Source of the DNA: JACJYC01 sp964558465
GTDB lineage: Bacteria; Bacteroidota; Bacteroidia; Chitinophagales; Saprospiraceae
DNA: 64,000 bases
Reading direction: 5' to 3'
Assembly: GCA_964558465.1 (NCBI GenBank)
Contig: CAZLEF010000022.1
Location: forward strand, 27,862 to 91,861
In this document: piece after piece, positions 52,134 through 60,873 of the stretch
Position numbering within the stretch: the first letter of the stretch is position 1
Layout of the letters: every line of letters starts with the position of its first letter
The notes under the pieces: model-generated
Seen by the model: the letters and a program-made list of their open reading frames with translations, nothing else
What the model was told of the DNA's origin: nothing
Databases searched by the model: none
Program-made: the position numbers and the translations under genes

Positions 52134-54980
52134 CTAATCCTTGGTTAAAAAACGATCCAGGTTCAAAATGGCGTTGGCCACCACGGTCATGGGGTCATCG
52201 ACGGCGGTGTTGTTTATTAGGTTTGGGGAAAAGCCGGTAGGGATCGCTTTGGGCGCCCTGGCCGGAAGGGCCTTTTCCGCGTCCTGCAACAGGGCCACCA
52301 GGATACCCAGGGTTTCCTCATCGGGTTCGCGTGCCAGGGCCAGTTGATACCCGGTGCGGACAGCCTTTTTGGGGTCGCCCCCGGCGGCGGTGTGCATTTT
52401 TCCGGCCAGGGCCGCGGCCGCTTCCAGGTAAACCGGGTCATTCAGGGTGACCAAAGCCTGCATCGGCGTATTGGTCCTGATCCGGCGGCTCAGGCAAAAC
52501 TCCCGGCTGGGGGTGTCGAAAGCCACCATGGAAGGGTAGGGGGTAGTGCGCCGCCAATAGGTGTAGACCCCGCGCCGGTACCGGTTTTTGCCGGTTTCGG
52601 TGATCCACTGACTGCCGTTGTACACCACTTGCCAGATACCGTCCGGTTGTGGCGGCATGACGCTCGGCCCACCAACAGAGTCATACAAGAGCCCGCTCAC
52701 CGCCAGGGCCTGGTCTCTCACTTGCTCGGCGCTGAGACGGAACCGCGGCCCCCTGGACAATAACCGGTTAAACGGGTCTTTTTCCAGTTTTTCCGGGCTG
52801 ATGCGCGAAGATTGCCGGTAAGTGGAAGAAAGGACGATCTCTTTCAGCAGGCTTTTTAAACTCCAGTTCTGTTCGTTCATCCATTTCCAGGCCAGGTGGT
52901 CCAGCATCTCCGGATGGGAGGGTGGCTCGCCCTGGGTGCCGAAGTCTTCCAGGGTCAGGACGATCCCTGCGCCAAAAAGTTGTTCCCAGATGCGGTTGAC
53001 CATTACCCTGGCGGTGAGTGGATTTTCTTTTGAAACCAGCCATTCGGCCAGGGCCAGCCTTTCGGGTTTATCCTTGGCCAGCGGCGCCATCACGCCGGGG
53101 GCGCCGGGTTGCACCTCCTGGGCCGGCGTCAGAAAATTACCGCGTTCAAATACTTGCGTTTTGCGCCGGAATACCGGGCTTTTTTCCCGCATGACCGGCA
53201 CGGTGAGACTTTTATGCCGAAGGGCGATCAACTCGTCCTGGGCTTTTTTTACAGCCGGGTCCGGCCCGGCCTCGTTTTCGAATACCAGCGCCGTTTCCCG
53301 GATGGTCGCAATCCCGTCGGGCGCCTTGCCCACAGAATTGACGATCTCAAAAATGAGGTCGTGCCGGCCGGCAGATCCCGTTTTTTGAACGGGCACGGCC
53401 CTGTTTTTAAACTCCAGTTGACCGGCTTTCATCGTAGAGGGAAACTGGAACGATTGTAAAAGCGGTCCGTTGACGGAATCCAGGCGGACATCCATACGGG
53501 CGCCGTCGCCCACGGCAGAATACAGGTAATCGATTTTTTCCAGGCCGGTCAGGTCGATCCCGTCGTATTTATAAAAAAAGCGGCGTTGCAGCCCTGCCTG
53601 GAGGTTGTAGCTCCAGTTGCTGACGTCGTTGGTTTGCAACATGACATGCTGAAAATCATCGCAATCCCTGGGCAGCAGGCGAGGGAAAACAGCCTCCCGG
53701 ATCTCTTCGTTCAGGTCTTCCCCAGGGGAGGTTGCCGGAGCGGAGCGGAGCCGGCGGATATAGTCGATGACCTCCCTGACTTTTAGTTCGTCAGCCGGTT
53801 TATAGACCTCCAGCCGGGGCATTTCATTGTCCAGATCGGCATCCTGCGTGTTGTTGAAACAGGCCAGCAACTGGTAAAATTCTTCGTGCCGGATGGGGTC
53901 ATAGGGGTGGCTATGACACTGAACGCAGCCGATGGTGGTGGATTGCCAGACGTCGAAGGTGGTATTGAGGCGGTCGATCAGGGCAGCTGTGCGGAATTCC
54001 TCGTCGTCGGTACCGCCTTCCGTATTGGTCATGGTATTGCGGTGAAAAGCGGTGGCCACCAGTTGATCCCGGGTGGGTTGGGGCAGCAGGTCGCCGGCAA
54101 TTTGTTCGATGGTGAAACGGTCGAAGGGCAGATCCCGGTTGAAAGCGCCGATCACCCAATCGCGGAATTGCCAGATATCGCGGTGGCCGTCTTTTTCATA
54201 CCCCTGGGAGTCGGCGTAGCGGGCCAGATCAAGCCACCACGCCGCCCAGCGTTCCCCGAACGCCGGGTCGTTGAGCAGGTTGTCCACCTGGGCTGCATAA
54301 TTTTTTTCGGAGGCGTCGGCGGTAAAGGCAGCCACCATATCCGGGGTGGGGGGCAATCCGGTCAGGTCGAGGCTGAGGCGCCGGATCAATGTGGGCGGGT
54401 CAGCCGGCGCTTCCGGCGAGAGTTCTTCTTGTTCCAGACGCTCCAGAACAAAATGATCCAGGTCGTTGGCGGGCCAGTCGCCGCCGACATCGGGCAGATC
54501 GGCCGGTTTGGGAGACCGGTACGACCAGGGGTTTTCCCATTCCGCGCCCTCGTCGATCCAGCGGGCGATCAGGGCGATCTCCCCTTTGGTCAGCGGGTCG
54601 CTCTCCTGCGGCATTCGTTTTTCCGGGTCGGGATGGATCAGGCGCTGGTACAACTCGCTTTTTTTGTGGCTGCCGGGTACGATCGCAGTTTTACCGGATT
54701 CCATCAGGCCCATGGCTTCTTCCCTGAAGAGCAGGCTGAACCCCCCCAGTTTTTTCACGCCTCCGTGGCAGGGCAGGCATTTCTGATTAAAGATAGGCCG
54801 GATGTCGCGGTTATAGCTGAGGTCGTCCCCTTCCCGGTTACAGGCTGCGAGGATCAGGCCGAGCAGCAGGGACAGGGTAAGCACCCATTTGGAAGTTTTA
54901 AAATTGTTTGGCCGAAAGTCCGCAGTCTCTTGAAACTGAGCGAAGTCGAAGTGCAGTCCACAGTCCGCAGTTGTTTTCAT
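52134..54980 (-). CDS. DUF1549/DUF1553 cytochrome-c-like lipoprotein (PSD1 type)
   Basis: About 948 residues from the ATG at 54980. Signal with lipobox ILAAC near residue 47, preceded by an unusually long 30-residue N-region that includes repeat-encoded LHFDFAQF. A cytochrome-c-like segment has one haem motif CLPCH (FNQKCLPCHGGVKK). It is followed by DUF1549 (FVLERLEQEELSPEAPA, WWLDLARYADSQGYEKDG) and DUF1553 (LAEWLVSKENPLTARVMVNRIW, RFRLSAEQVRDQALAVSGLL). In planctomycetes and some Bacteroidota these occur with DUF1501 genes. Function unknown; surface electron transfer or polymer degradation have been suggested for the family. The open frame continuing to 55544 overlaps the DUF1599 gene and is not used. 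Confidence 0.9.
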   Translation of the reverse strand: MKTTADCGLHFDFAQFQETADFRPNNFKTSKWVLTLSLLLGLILAACNREGDDLSYNRDIRPIFNQKCLPCHGGVKKLGGFSLLFREEAMGLMESGKTAIVPGSHKKSELYQRLIHPDPEKRMPQESDPLTKGEIALIARWIDEGAEWENPWSYRSPKPADLPDVGGDWPANDLDHFVLERLEQEELSPEAPADPPTLIRRLSLDLTGLPPTPDMVAAFTADASEKNYAAQVDNLLNDPAFGERWAAWWLDLARYADSQGYEKDGHRDIWQFRDWVIGAFNRDLPFDRFTIEQIAGDLLPQPTRDQLVATAFHRNTMTNTEGGTDDEEFRTAALIDRLNTTFDVWQSTTIGCVQCHSHPYDPIRHEEFYQLLACFNNTQDADLDNEMPRLEVYKPADELKVREVIDYIRRLRSAPATSPGEDLNEEIREAVFPRLLPRDCDDFQHVMLQTNDVSNWSYNLQAGLQRRFFYKYDGIDLTGLEKIDYLYSAVGDGARMDVRLDSVNGPLLQSFQFPSTMKAGQLEFKNRAVPVQKTGSAGRHDLIFEIVNSVGKAPDGIATIRETALVFENEAGPDPAVKKAQDELIALRHKSLTVPVMREKSPVFRRKTQVFERGNFLTPAQEVQPGAPGVMAPLAKDKPERLALAEWLVSKENPLTARVMVNRIWEQLFGAGIVLTLEDFGTQGEPPSHPEMLDHLAWKWMNEQNWSLKSLLKEIVLSSTYRQSSRISPEKLEKDPFNRLLSRGPRFRLSAEQVRDQALAVSGLLYDSVGGPSVMPPQPDGIWQVVYNGSQWITETGKNRYRRGVYTYWRRTTPYPSMVAFDTPSREFCLSRRIRTNTPMQALVTLNDPVYLEAAAALAGKMHTAAGGDPKKAVRTGYQLALAREPDEETLGILVALLQDAEKALPARAPKAIPTGFSPNLINNTAVDDPMTVVANAILNLDRFLTKD
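54918..54972. repeat. GCAGTCC heptamer array containing the 16-bp core, inside a gene start
   Basis: CGCAGTC, then CTGAGCGAAGTCGAAG (54936-54951, reverse complement of the core), then TGCAGTC, CACAGTC, CGCAGTT. This composite lies within the first 25 codons of the DUF1553 lipoprotein gene. Confidence 0.85.
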
Positions 54981-55090
54981 TGACCGGTTTGGTTGAGACC
55001 GGACAGCGTTGATCGGGAACTTCCCAAGCGGGCGGAAGAAGGGCATTGGTTTTCGTTTTGACAAAAATAAATAAAAAAAGGTTAAAACCC

Positions 55091-55098
55091 TATCTTTG
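55091..55098 (+). promoter_or_regulatory. -7 promoter element for the DUF1599-DoxX pair
   Basis: TATCTTTG matches TAnnTTTG, 14 bp before the GTG at 55113. The nearest TTTG (55057-55060) is 30 bp upstream, longer than usual. Confidence 0.4.
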
Positions 55099-55112
55099 CG
55101 CAAAACATTGGC

Positions 55113-55673
55113 GTGAGGCAAACCATTGACCAGTTTGAACGGGTAGCAGAAAGATGCCGGGCCGTATTTGAGGCCAAACAAAGAGATTACGGCTCCTCGT
55201 GGCGGATCCTGCGCTCCGCTTCCCTGACCGACCAGTTGTTGATCAAGGCAAAGCGGATCCGGAGCATTGAAGAAAAAGGGGTTCAAAAAATTGCTGATAC
55301 GATTGACAGCGAATACGTTGCCTTGTTCAATTATGGAATAATCGCTTTGATCCAGTTGGCGTTGCCGGAAGATGCTCCCTTGGAACTGCCGGCAGAAGAA
55401 TCCCTGGGTTGGTACGACCGCGAGGTAGCTGCCACCCAAAAATTGATGGAACATAAAAACCATGATTACGGGGAAGCCTGGCGGGAAATGCGGATCAGTT
55501 CGATCACCGATCTGATCCTGGCCAAGATCTACCGGATCAAACAAATTGAAGACAACCAGGGCAAAACAGAGATCTCGGAAGGGGTGGATGCCAATTACAG
55601 GGATATTGTTATTTATGCTGCTTTTGTCCTGATCAAATTAATGGAAACCGCTAAAAACACAAGTCAATCATGA
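55113..55673 (+). CDS. DUF1599 domain protein (duplicated domain)
   Basis: 186 residues from a GTG start. Two homologous DUF1599 halves: KQRDYGSSWRILRSASLTDQLLIKAKRIRSIEEK and NHDYGEAWREMRISSITDLILAKIYRIKQIEDN (each given by parts KQRDYGSSWRILR and NHDYGEAWREMR). The D-Y-G-x-x-W motifs are characteristic. DUF1599 is related to nucleotide pyrophosphohydrolase-like folds, but a role has not been shown. It overlaps the next gene by 4 bp (ATGA), so the two are translationally coupled. Confidence 0.92.
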   Translation: MRQTIDQFERVAERCRAVFEAKQRDYGSSWRILRSASLTDQLLIKAKRIRSIEEKGVQKIADTIDSEYVALFNYGIIALIQLALPEDAPLELPAEESLGWYDREVAATQKLMEHKNHDYGEAWREMRISSITDLILAKIYRIKQIEDNQGKTEISEGVDANYRDIVIYAAFVLIKLMETAKNTSQS

Positions 55674-57289
55674 CATTAGGCAAGCTCATTATCGGCGTTG
55701 CAATTGCCGCATTAATTCTTACGCTGATCGTTCATTTCCTTTTCCGTCGGGTCAAAAACTGGCCGATGAGTTATCTCCAGAACTTTGCCGGCGCCCTGTT
55801 TGTGTTCTCCGGATGGGTGAAAGCCATCGATCCGCTGGGCACGGCTTACAAAATGGAACAATATTTTGCAGAGTTGGAATCCGTGTTTGAACCGACGTGG
55901 TTTTCCTTTCTTTCACCGCTCTTTCCCTGGCTCACCCAGCATGTCAATACCTTTTCTGTGGCGATGATCACTTTTGAGATCGCGCTGGGGGTCATGTTGC
56001 TGATCGGCGCGGCCCGGAAATTCACGGCCTGGGCTTTTTTGTTGCTGGTGGTGTTCTTTACTTTTCTGACCGGGTTTACGTTCCTGACGGGTTATGTGCC
56101 GGAAGGATCGGCCAATTTTTTCCTTTTTTCAAAATGGGGCCCCTACCTGGAAAGCAATATGAAGGTGACCGATTGCGGTTGTTTCGGCGACTTTCTGAAG
56201 CTGAAACCGAGGACCTCTTTTTTCAAGGATCTTTTCCTGCTGATCCCCGGCATTCTGTTTATCCTGGCCTACGGTAAAAAACATGAGTTGTTTACCGCCA
56301 ATACCCGTCGTTTGATCGTTGCCGGCGCCGTCGTCGCCTCTGTGGTCTATTGCATGAGCAATTTTGTATGGGATCTGCCGCATACCGATTTTCGTCCGTT
56401 CAAGGTCAACAACAATATCCGGCTGGAAAAAGCCATGGAAGAGCACGCCGAAACCTCGGTGGAGATCATCGCCTATACCCTGACCAATAAAAAGACCCGC
56501 GAAAAGGTAACCCTTCCTTTTGCCGAATACCTGGCCAAACTGGCCAGTTACCCCGCGGAAGAATGGGAAGCCGAGCAGGTAAAGGACGAACCCACGATCA
56601 CCCTCTTCAAGGACGCATCCAAACCGGCCGGATACGGTATCAAAGGCCTCGATCATGACCCGGAACTGGAAGCAGAACTCGCAACCTACCTGGTCAAAAA
56701 ATGGGGTATTCAAACCGATACGTTTACCCGCCTGGTAGAGCATTCCAAGATCAGCGAATTTGAATATAGCGATCTGCAGGGCAACGACGTAACGGAAGAG
56801 ATCCTGAATCTGGAAAGTGATGCATTGATGATCGTGGCCTACAAACTTTACGGTACTTCGGAAAAAGGAACAAGAATGGATTCAATTCCCATACTGGTCA
56901 CGGATACCATCCCCGGAGGAGATACGGTCAGATATGTCCAGCGGCAAACCGGCGTCGAGGTGAAGGAAGTTCCCGCGGATATTTACCATTGGAAAGACAC
57001 TTATCTGGACCGGTGGACGGAAGTGGTCAACCCGGTGATGGATGCGGCGCTCAAAGAAGGAATTCCGGTATTTGCCGTTACGGCCTACGATTATGCCGAA
57101 AGGATACAGGATTTCAGAAAAACCGCTAAAATCCGGTACCCCTTTGTAACCGCCGACGATATTCTGCTGAAAACCATTATCCGTTCCAACCCAGGCGTGG
57201 TATTGCTGAAAAAAGGTTTGGTCGTCGCCAACTGGCATTATAAAAAATTGCCGGACTATACGACCATCAAGGGGTTGATGAAAAAGTAA
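55670..57289 (+). CDS. DoxX/MauE-like membrane protein with thioredoxin-like C-terminal domain (BT_3928 type)
   Basis: 539 residues. Four N-terminal transmembrane helices form a DoxX/MauE-like unit (NFAGALFVFSGWVKAIDPLG, FEIALGVMLLIGAARKFTAW) followed by the Cys pair VTDCGCFGDFLKLKPR, a motif of the MauE type. A second membrane region covers about 185-245. A large extracytoplasmic part ends in a thioredoxin-like region lacking a CxxC. DoxX/MauE proteins act in thiol redox or maturation of periplasmic proteins. The family commonly sits beside DUF1599 genes in Bacteroidota. The role is inferred only from domains. Confidence 0.86.
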   Translation: MTLGKLIIGVAIAALILTLIVHFLFRRVKNWPMSYLQNFAGALFVFSGWVKAIDPLGTAYKMEQYFAELESVFEPTWFSFLSPLFPWLTQHVNTFSVAMITFEIALGVMLLIGAARKFTAWAFLLLVVFFTFLTGFTFLTGYVPEGSANFFLFSKWGPYLESNMKVTDCGCFGDFLKLKPRTSFFKDLFLLIPGILFILAYGKKHELFTANTRRLIVAGAVVASVVYCMSNFVWDLPHTDFRPFKVNNNIRLEKAMEEHAETSVEIIAYTLTNKKTREKVTLPFAEYLAKLASYPAEEWEAEQVKDEPTITLFKDASKPAGYGIKGLDHDPELEAELATYLVKKWGIQTDTFTRLVEHSKISEFEYSDLQGNDVTEEILNLESDALMIVAYKLYGTSEKGTRMDSIPILVTDTIPGGDTVRYVQRQTGVEVKEVPADIYHWKDTYLDRWTEVVNPVMDAALKEGIPVFAVTAYDYAERIQDFRKTAKIRYPFVTADDILLKTIIRSNPGVVLLKKGLVVANWHYKKLPDYTTIKGLMKK

Positions 57290-57313
57290 TGCAAAAGATG
57301 ACGCAATTACCGC

Positions 57314-57321
57314 TATATTTG
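57314..57321 (+). promoter_or_regulatory. -7 promoter element for nusB
   Basis: TATATTTG is an exact TAnnTTTG match, 48 bp before the nusB start. No distinct -33 TTTG at the usual distance. Confidence 0.45.
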
Positions 57322-57368
57322 CAAATTCATTATTTTAAAATTTGCGCTAAAAGCGTGCAAATTCAATT

Positions 57369-58310
57369 ATGCTAAGCAGGAGGAATATCCGCGTTAAGGT
57401 AATGCAGGTTTTGTATTCCATGAGCCGCGACCAGCAGCTCGATCTGAACGGAGCCCTGAAGCGGTACGATGATATCGTCTGGAAATCCTTTGAATTATAC
57501 CTGTTCAATCTCATTTTATTGACCAAAGTGGCGGAATATGCCCGCCACGACGCGTCCCGCAAACAGGCCAAACTGTTGCCTTCCGATGAGGACCGGAGTT
57601 TTACCGCCAAATTATATGATAATCCGCTCGTCCAATCCCTGGAGCGCCACGAGCCACTGCAACGGCTTTACCGCAAATACAAAACCGAAGGCAGGATAGA
57701 CAAAGATCTGGTCCGGCTGGTCTATTCCGAATTTTCTAAAACGGAAGAATACAAAAACTACCTGGTGCAGGAAGCCTCCACTGAGGAAGATCATCTCAAT
57801 ATTTTATTAACGCTGTACAAACATTGCCTCGGCAATGAAGCGTTTTGCGAACTCCTGGAGGATCATTTTCCCTTGTGGACAGACGATAAATCGCTGGTGG
57901 TTGGCGCGCTCAAAAAGACCATCAAGGCCTTGCCCATCGAAGACCCCGCCTATTTTGACGAATACCTCCCGCCCGATGAAACCGTCAAGGATTTTGGGCA
58001 GAAACTGCTCCTGAAAGCCGGCGTCGCCGACAATCAATTGCTGGAAATTATCGAACCTGTGCTCAAGAACTGGGATGCGGAACGGGTCGCGGTGATCGAC
58101 ATGATCCTGATCAAAATGGCGATCTGCGAATTCATTTATTTTCCGACCATCCCGACCAAAGTAACCCTGAATGAATTTGTGGAGATCTCAAAACTCTACA
58201 GCACCGATAAAAGCAAGGATTTTATCAACGGCATTTTGGATCGCCTCCTGAAACAATTAATCGAAGAAGGCCGGATCAAAAAAGAAGGCCGCGGTCTTCT
58301 TGACGAATAA
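57369..58310 (+). CDS. nusB: Transcription antitermination factor NusB, long Bacteroidota form
   Basis: NusB with NusE binds the boxA of rRNA operons to support antitermination. 313 residues, about twice the usual 140. The N-terminal NIRVKVMQVLYSM opens the first helical domain. A long helical insertion covers about 25-200. The typical C-terminal half has LKNWDAERVAVIDMILIKMAICEFIYF, KVTLNEFVEISKLYSTDKSKDFINGILD (given by part KVTLNEFVEISKLYS). The extended form is standard in the phylum. The first codons suggest the ATG at 57369. Confidence 0.94.
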   Translation: MLSRRNIRVKVMQVLYSMSRDQQLDLNGALKRYDDIVWKSFELYLFNLILLTKVAEYARHDASRKQAKLLPSDEDRSFTAKLYDNPLVQSLERHEPLQRLYRKYKTEGRIDKDLVRLVYSEFSKTEEYKNYLVQEASTEEDHLNILLTLYKHCLGNEAFCELLEDHFPLWTDDKSLVVGALKKTIKALPIEDPAYFDEYLPPDETVKDFGQKLLLKAGVADNQLLEIIEPVLKNWDAERVAVIDMILIKMAICEFIYFPTIPTKVTLNEFVEISKLYSTDKSKDFINGILDRLLKQLIEEGRIKKEGRGLLDE

Positions 58311-58344
58311 GCTATTCGTTTAATGAATTAAAACCGATAAAGCC

Positions 58345-59775
58345 ATGAAAAAAACACTGCTGTTTATCCTTTTTTGCCTGTTGATTTCGGTGCAGGCCTC
58401 ATTTGCTCAAACCGCAGAAATCAAAGAAGGGCTGGCCATCCGGGGCGTTTTCCCCAACTACCAGTGGCCGATCAGCAACAACATCCTCCAGGAAGACTTC
58501 ACCACCGGCATGGAAGTGGAGTACCTCCGGTATCTCAACAATGTGCTGAATGTTTCTTTCCCGTTCAGAGTAACCAGGGCTGAACTGCCTTCGGATGAGA
58601 ACGGGAAATTTACCAAAGGGGGCGTCATGAGCCTTGATGCCTTGCTGCACCTTAAATTCATGCAAAAACCCGGCTTTTTTTACCCCCATATCTTTGCCGG
58701 GGTGAGTGGGTACTGGGAAGATTTTGACCAGTTCAATTTTGGGGCGCCGCTTGGCGTCGGACTCAATTTCCGGATCGCCCCCAATACCTATTTGTCGGCC
58801 AAAGGAGAATACCGCCTCGGCTTTGAAGACCTTCGGGACCACTTGCAACTCGGGGGCGGTTTGTTGTTCCTGCTGGGCGAAGGCCCTGCAAAACCAGAAC
58901 CGCCCAAGGTCAGCGACCGGGACGGCGACGGCGTGGCGGACGGGCAGGATCTTTGTCCGGATACCCCCGGCCTGGCCGGTCTGAACGGTTGCCCCGACCG
59001 GGATGGAGATGGTGTAACGGATGGCGACGACAGTTGCCCCGACGTTGCCGGTCTGGTTGCCATGAGCGGCTGTCCGGATACGGATGGCGACGGGATTGCC
59101 GACAAGGACGACGATTGCCCCGATGAAAGGGGTACGGCCGCCAACCGCGGTTGCCCGGTTCGGGATGCTGACGGCGACGGGGTTCCCGATGGGTCCGATG
59201 AGTGTCCGGCTGTTGCCGGTCCGGCAGCCACCAAAGGCTGCCCTGACAGCGACGGCGACGGTGTGGCCGATAAAAACGACGATTGTCCCAATGAAAGAGG
59301 CCCGGCTTCAACCCGCGGCTGCCCGGATAGTGACGGCGACGGCGTACTCGACCGCAACGACAAATGCCCGACTACCGCAGGCCCCGCCGGCAATGACGGT
59401 TGTCCGGAAATTCTGAAGGAAGACAGAGAAGTACTGGACCTTGCCATGCGGGCCGTACAGTTCCAGACCGCCAAAGCCACCTTCCTGCCTGAATCCTACA
59501 ACGTACTGAACCAGATCGTGGATATTTTGAAACGCTATCCGGATTACAAACTCCGCATCGGCGGCCATACGGACAGCATCGGCAGTTCCGGAGATAACCA
59601 AACCCTTTCGGAAAAACGGGCCAAAGCCTGTTTCGATTATCTGGTATCCAAGGGGATCAGCGCCAATCGCATGACTTCTGCAGGCTATGGGGAATCCAAA
59701 CCTATCGCAGATAACAAATACAAGGACGGACGGGATAAAAACCGCCGGGTTGAGTTTGAATTGCACCTGGATTAG
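58345..59775 (+). CDS. OmpA family protein with six thrombospondin type 3 calcium repeats
   Basis: 476 residues. Signal peptide (to SFAQ), an N-terminal barrel-like domain of about 170 residues, then six DxDGDGxxDxxDxCP repeats (about 190-350) that bind calcium. A C-terminal OmpA domain has LRIGGHTDSIGSSGDN, LSEKRAKACFDYL and GRDKNRRVEFEL, with the Asp and Arg that contact diaminopimelate. It anchors the outer membrane to peptidoglycan. The stop TAG leads directly into the palindromic heptamer array. Confidence 0.95.
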   Translation: MKKTLLFILFCLLISVQASFAQTAEIKEGLAIRGVFPNYQWPISNNILQEDFTTGMEVEYLRYLNNVLNVSFPFRVTRAELPSDENGKFTKGGVMSLDALLHLKFMQKPGFFYPHIFAGVSGYWEDFDQFNFGAPLGVGLNFRIAPNTYLSAKGEYRLGFEDLRDHLQLGGGLLFLLGEGPAKPEPPKVSDRDGDGVADGQDLCPDTPGLAGLNGCPDRDGDGVTDGDDSCPDVAGLVAMSGCPDTDGDGIADKDDDCPDERGTAANRGCPVRDADGDGVPDGSDECPAVAGPAATKGCPDSDGDGVADKNDDCPNERGPASTRGCPDSDGDGVLDRNDKCPTTAGPAGNDGCPEILKEDREVLDLAMRAVQFQTAKATFLPESYNVLNQIVDILKRYPDYKLRIGGHTDSIGSSGDNQTLSEKRAKACFDYLVSKGISANRMTSAGYGESKPIADNKYKDGRDKNRRVEFELHLD

Positions 59776-59788
59776 ATGCAAGATACTT

Positions 59789-59832
59789 GATGCTTGATGC
59801 TTGATGCTTGCAAGCATCAAGCATCAAGCATC
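59789..59832. terminator. 44-bp perfect palindrome of heptamers between convergent genes
   Basis: GATGCTTGATGCTTGATGCTTG (59789-59810; three GATGCTT units) is followed with no spacer by its exact reverse complement (59811-59832). Both neighbouring genes stop with TAG at its edges (59773-59775 on plus, 59834-59832 on minus). A bidirectional transcript end is the simplest reading. Confidence 0.75.
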
Positions 59833-60527
59833 TAGGTTGCATCCAGCATTTTTCTCGCTTTTTTCTGCTCGTTATTACTTTCGTACAGGCAGTACTGCTC
59901 GTATTTCTGGGCGTCGCGGTTGTCCCAGACATCCTTTCCGATATTGCATAAAACGACCAATTCCTGGTAGAGGGCATTGCCCTGTTCGACCCGGCGTTCT
60001 ACGGAAATATCGCGGTCGGCTACCCTGTCCTGTTGAATATTCATGGCGTTTTCAAAGTCTTTGGCGGCTTCCGAGATCCGGTTCAGAACGGTTTCCGTGA
60101 CACCCAGTTCGGCGATAAAGTCCATTTGCTGGCGGGCTACCCGGACCACCCGCCGTCCGCAAAAAAGCAACTGGGCATCGGTCATATCCCCCATTTTGGC
60201 CGTCCCGAATTTACGGTAGCGGCCGCTGCGGTTGGAAAACCTGGTTTCGACCCGCGTCATCAGGCTGCGAATGGCGCTTTTCAGTTGCTCGGCCGCCTGG
60301 TATTTTTTCTCCGTGACGATCATTTGATCCCCTACCAGTTCATCGTCGTCGGGCAAGGCTTTGAATTTTTCGCACTGGTTCATGAAGCCCTTGAGCCGTT
60401 CCAGGCTGTAAGCGTAATTTTGAAAATGCGCCTGATCCCGGTGTGCACAGCGGATGGCTTCCATACACTTCAGGTAGAGATCAGCGTCCGGAAAATTGTA
60501 CTGCCGGTTATTTGATTGCTTTCTCAT
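59832..60527 (-). CDS. Unrecognised all-helical cytoplasmic protein
   Basis: 231 residues from the ATG at 60527, which is preferred because it lies 29 bp after a strong promoter -7 element; the longer frame to 60584 would run through the promoter. The sequence is almost wholly helical, rich in charged residues and Met/Cys (FPDADLYLKCMEAIRCAHRD, YQAAEQLKSAIRSLMTRVETRF, FCGRRVVRVARQQMDFIAEL). There are no signal, membrane or catalytic motifs. The final codons ATG CTG GAT GCA ACC run into the palindrome. Function unknown. Confidence 0.75.
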   Translation of the reverse strand: MRKQSNNRQYNFPDADLYLKCMEAIRCAHRDQAHFQNYAYSLERLKGFMNQCEKFKALPDDDELVGDQMIVTEKKYQAAEQLKSAIRSLMTRVETRFSNRSGRYRKFGTAKMGDMTDAQLLFCGRRVVRVARQQMDFIAELGVTETVLNRISEAAKDFENAMNIQQDRVADRDISVERRVEQGNALYQELVVLCNIGKDVWDNRDAQKYEQYCLYESNNEQKKARKMLDAT

Positions 60528-60555
60528 TTGTACCCTATTGAAAATGAGTTTGTTG

Positions 60556-60585
60556 CAAAAATAAGGTACTTTTAGATAAAACAAA
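60556..60585 (-). promoter_or_regulatory. Promoter for the 59832-60527 gene
   Basis: On the minus strand TTTG (60585-60582), 18 bp, TATTTTTG (60563-60556): a full match to the Bacteroidota consensus, 29 bp before the ATG. Confidence 0.7.
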
Positions 60586-60873
60586 AATATTTTGAAATTT
60601 ATTTTACTTCAAATTTTCCAAAAACATCTTTTACTCATTCAAAATTTCCCTGATTTTTTGATGATACTAAATTAGAAGCTAACCTTGACTAGTCCTTCAA
60701 CTTCGTTCCGGGCATACTTCACCTATCCGTCACTAGCTGCCACCCTCCTACGCCACCAACTTCGCCGGGCTTCGTCGGTCGGAGAAGGCTCTGGCGGGCA
60801 AAGACTGAACTTCGACTTCGCTCAGTTCCCGGAGACTGAAGACTGGCGAACTGAAAACTGCCAACTGACAACC
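60586..60873. other. Spacer with degenerate and intact repeat elements, no gene
   Basis: AT-rich to about 60675. Then comes sequence with a degenerate core (CTTCAACTTCGTTCCG, about 60695-60710), a CTACGCC...GGCTTCGTCGG element (about 60750-60780), the core CTTCGACTTCGCTCAG (60810-60825) and a CTGNNRAA-type array (60836-60871). The array ends 2 bp before the stop codon of the YbbR gene. Confidence 0.75.
60810..60871. repeat. 16-bp core plus CTG-type 7/8-bp array
   Basis: CTTCGACTTCGCTCAG at 60810-60825, then CTGAAGA, CTGGCGAA, CTGAAAA, CTGCCAA and CTGACAA at 60836-60871. The unit type is the same as at 48333-48384. Confidence 0.85.

Noticed and set aside
54981..55544. N-terminal extension of the DUF1553 lipoprotein
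   Set aside because: It overlaps the DUF1599 gene on the other strand and would bury the signal peptide.
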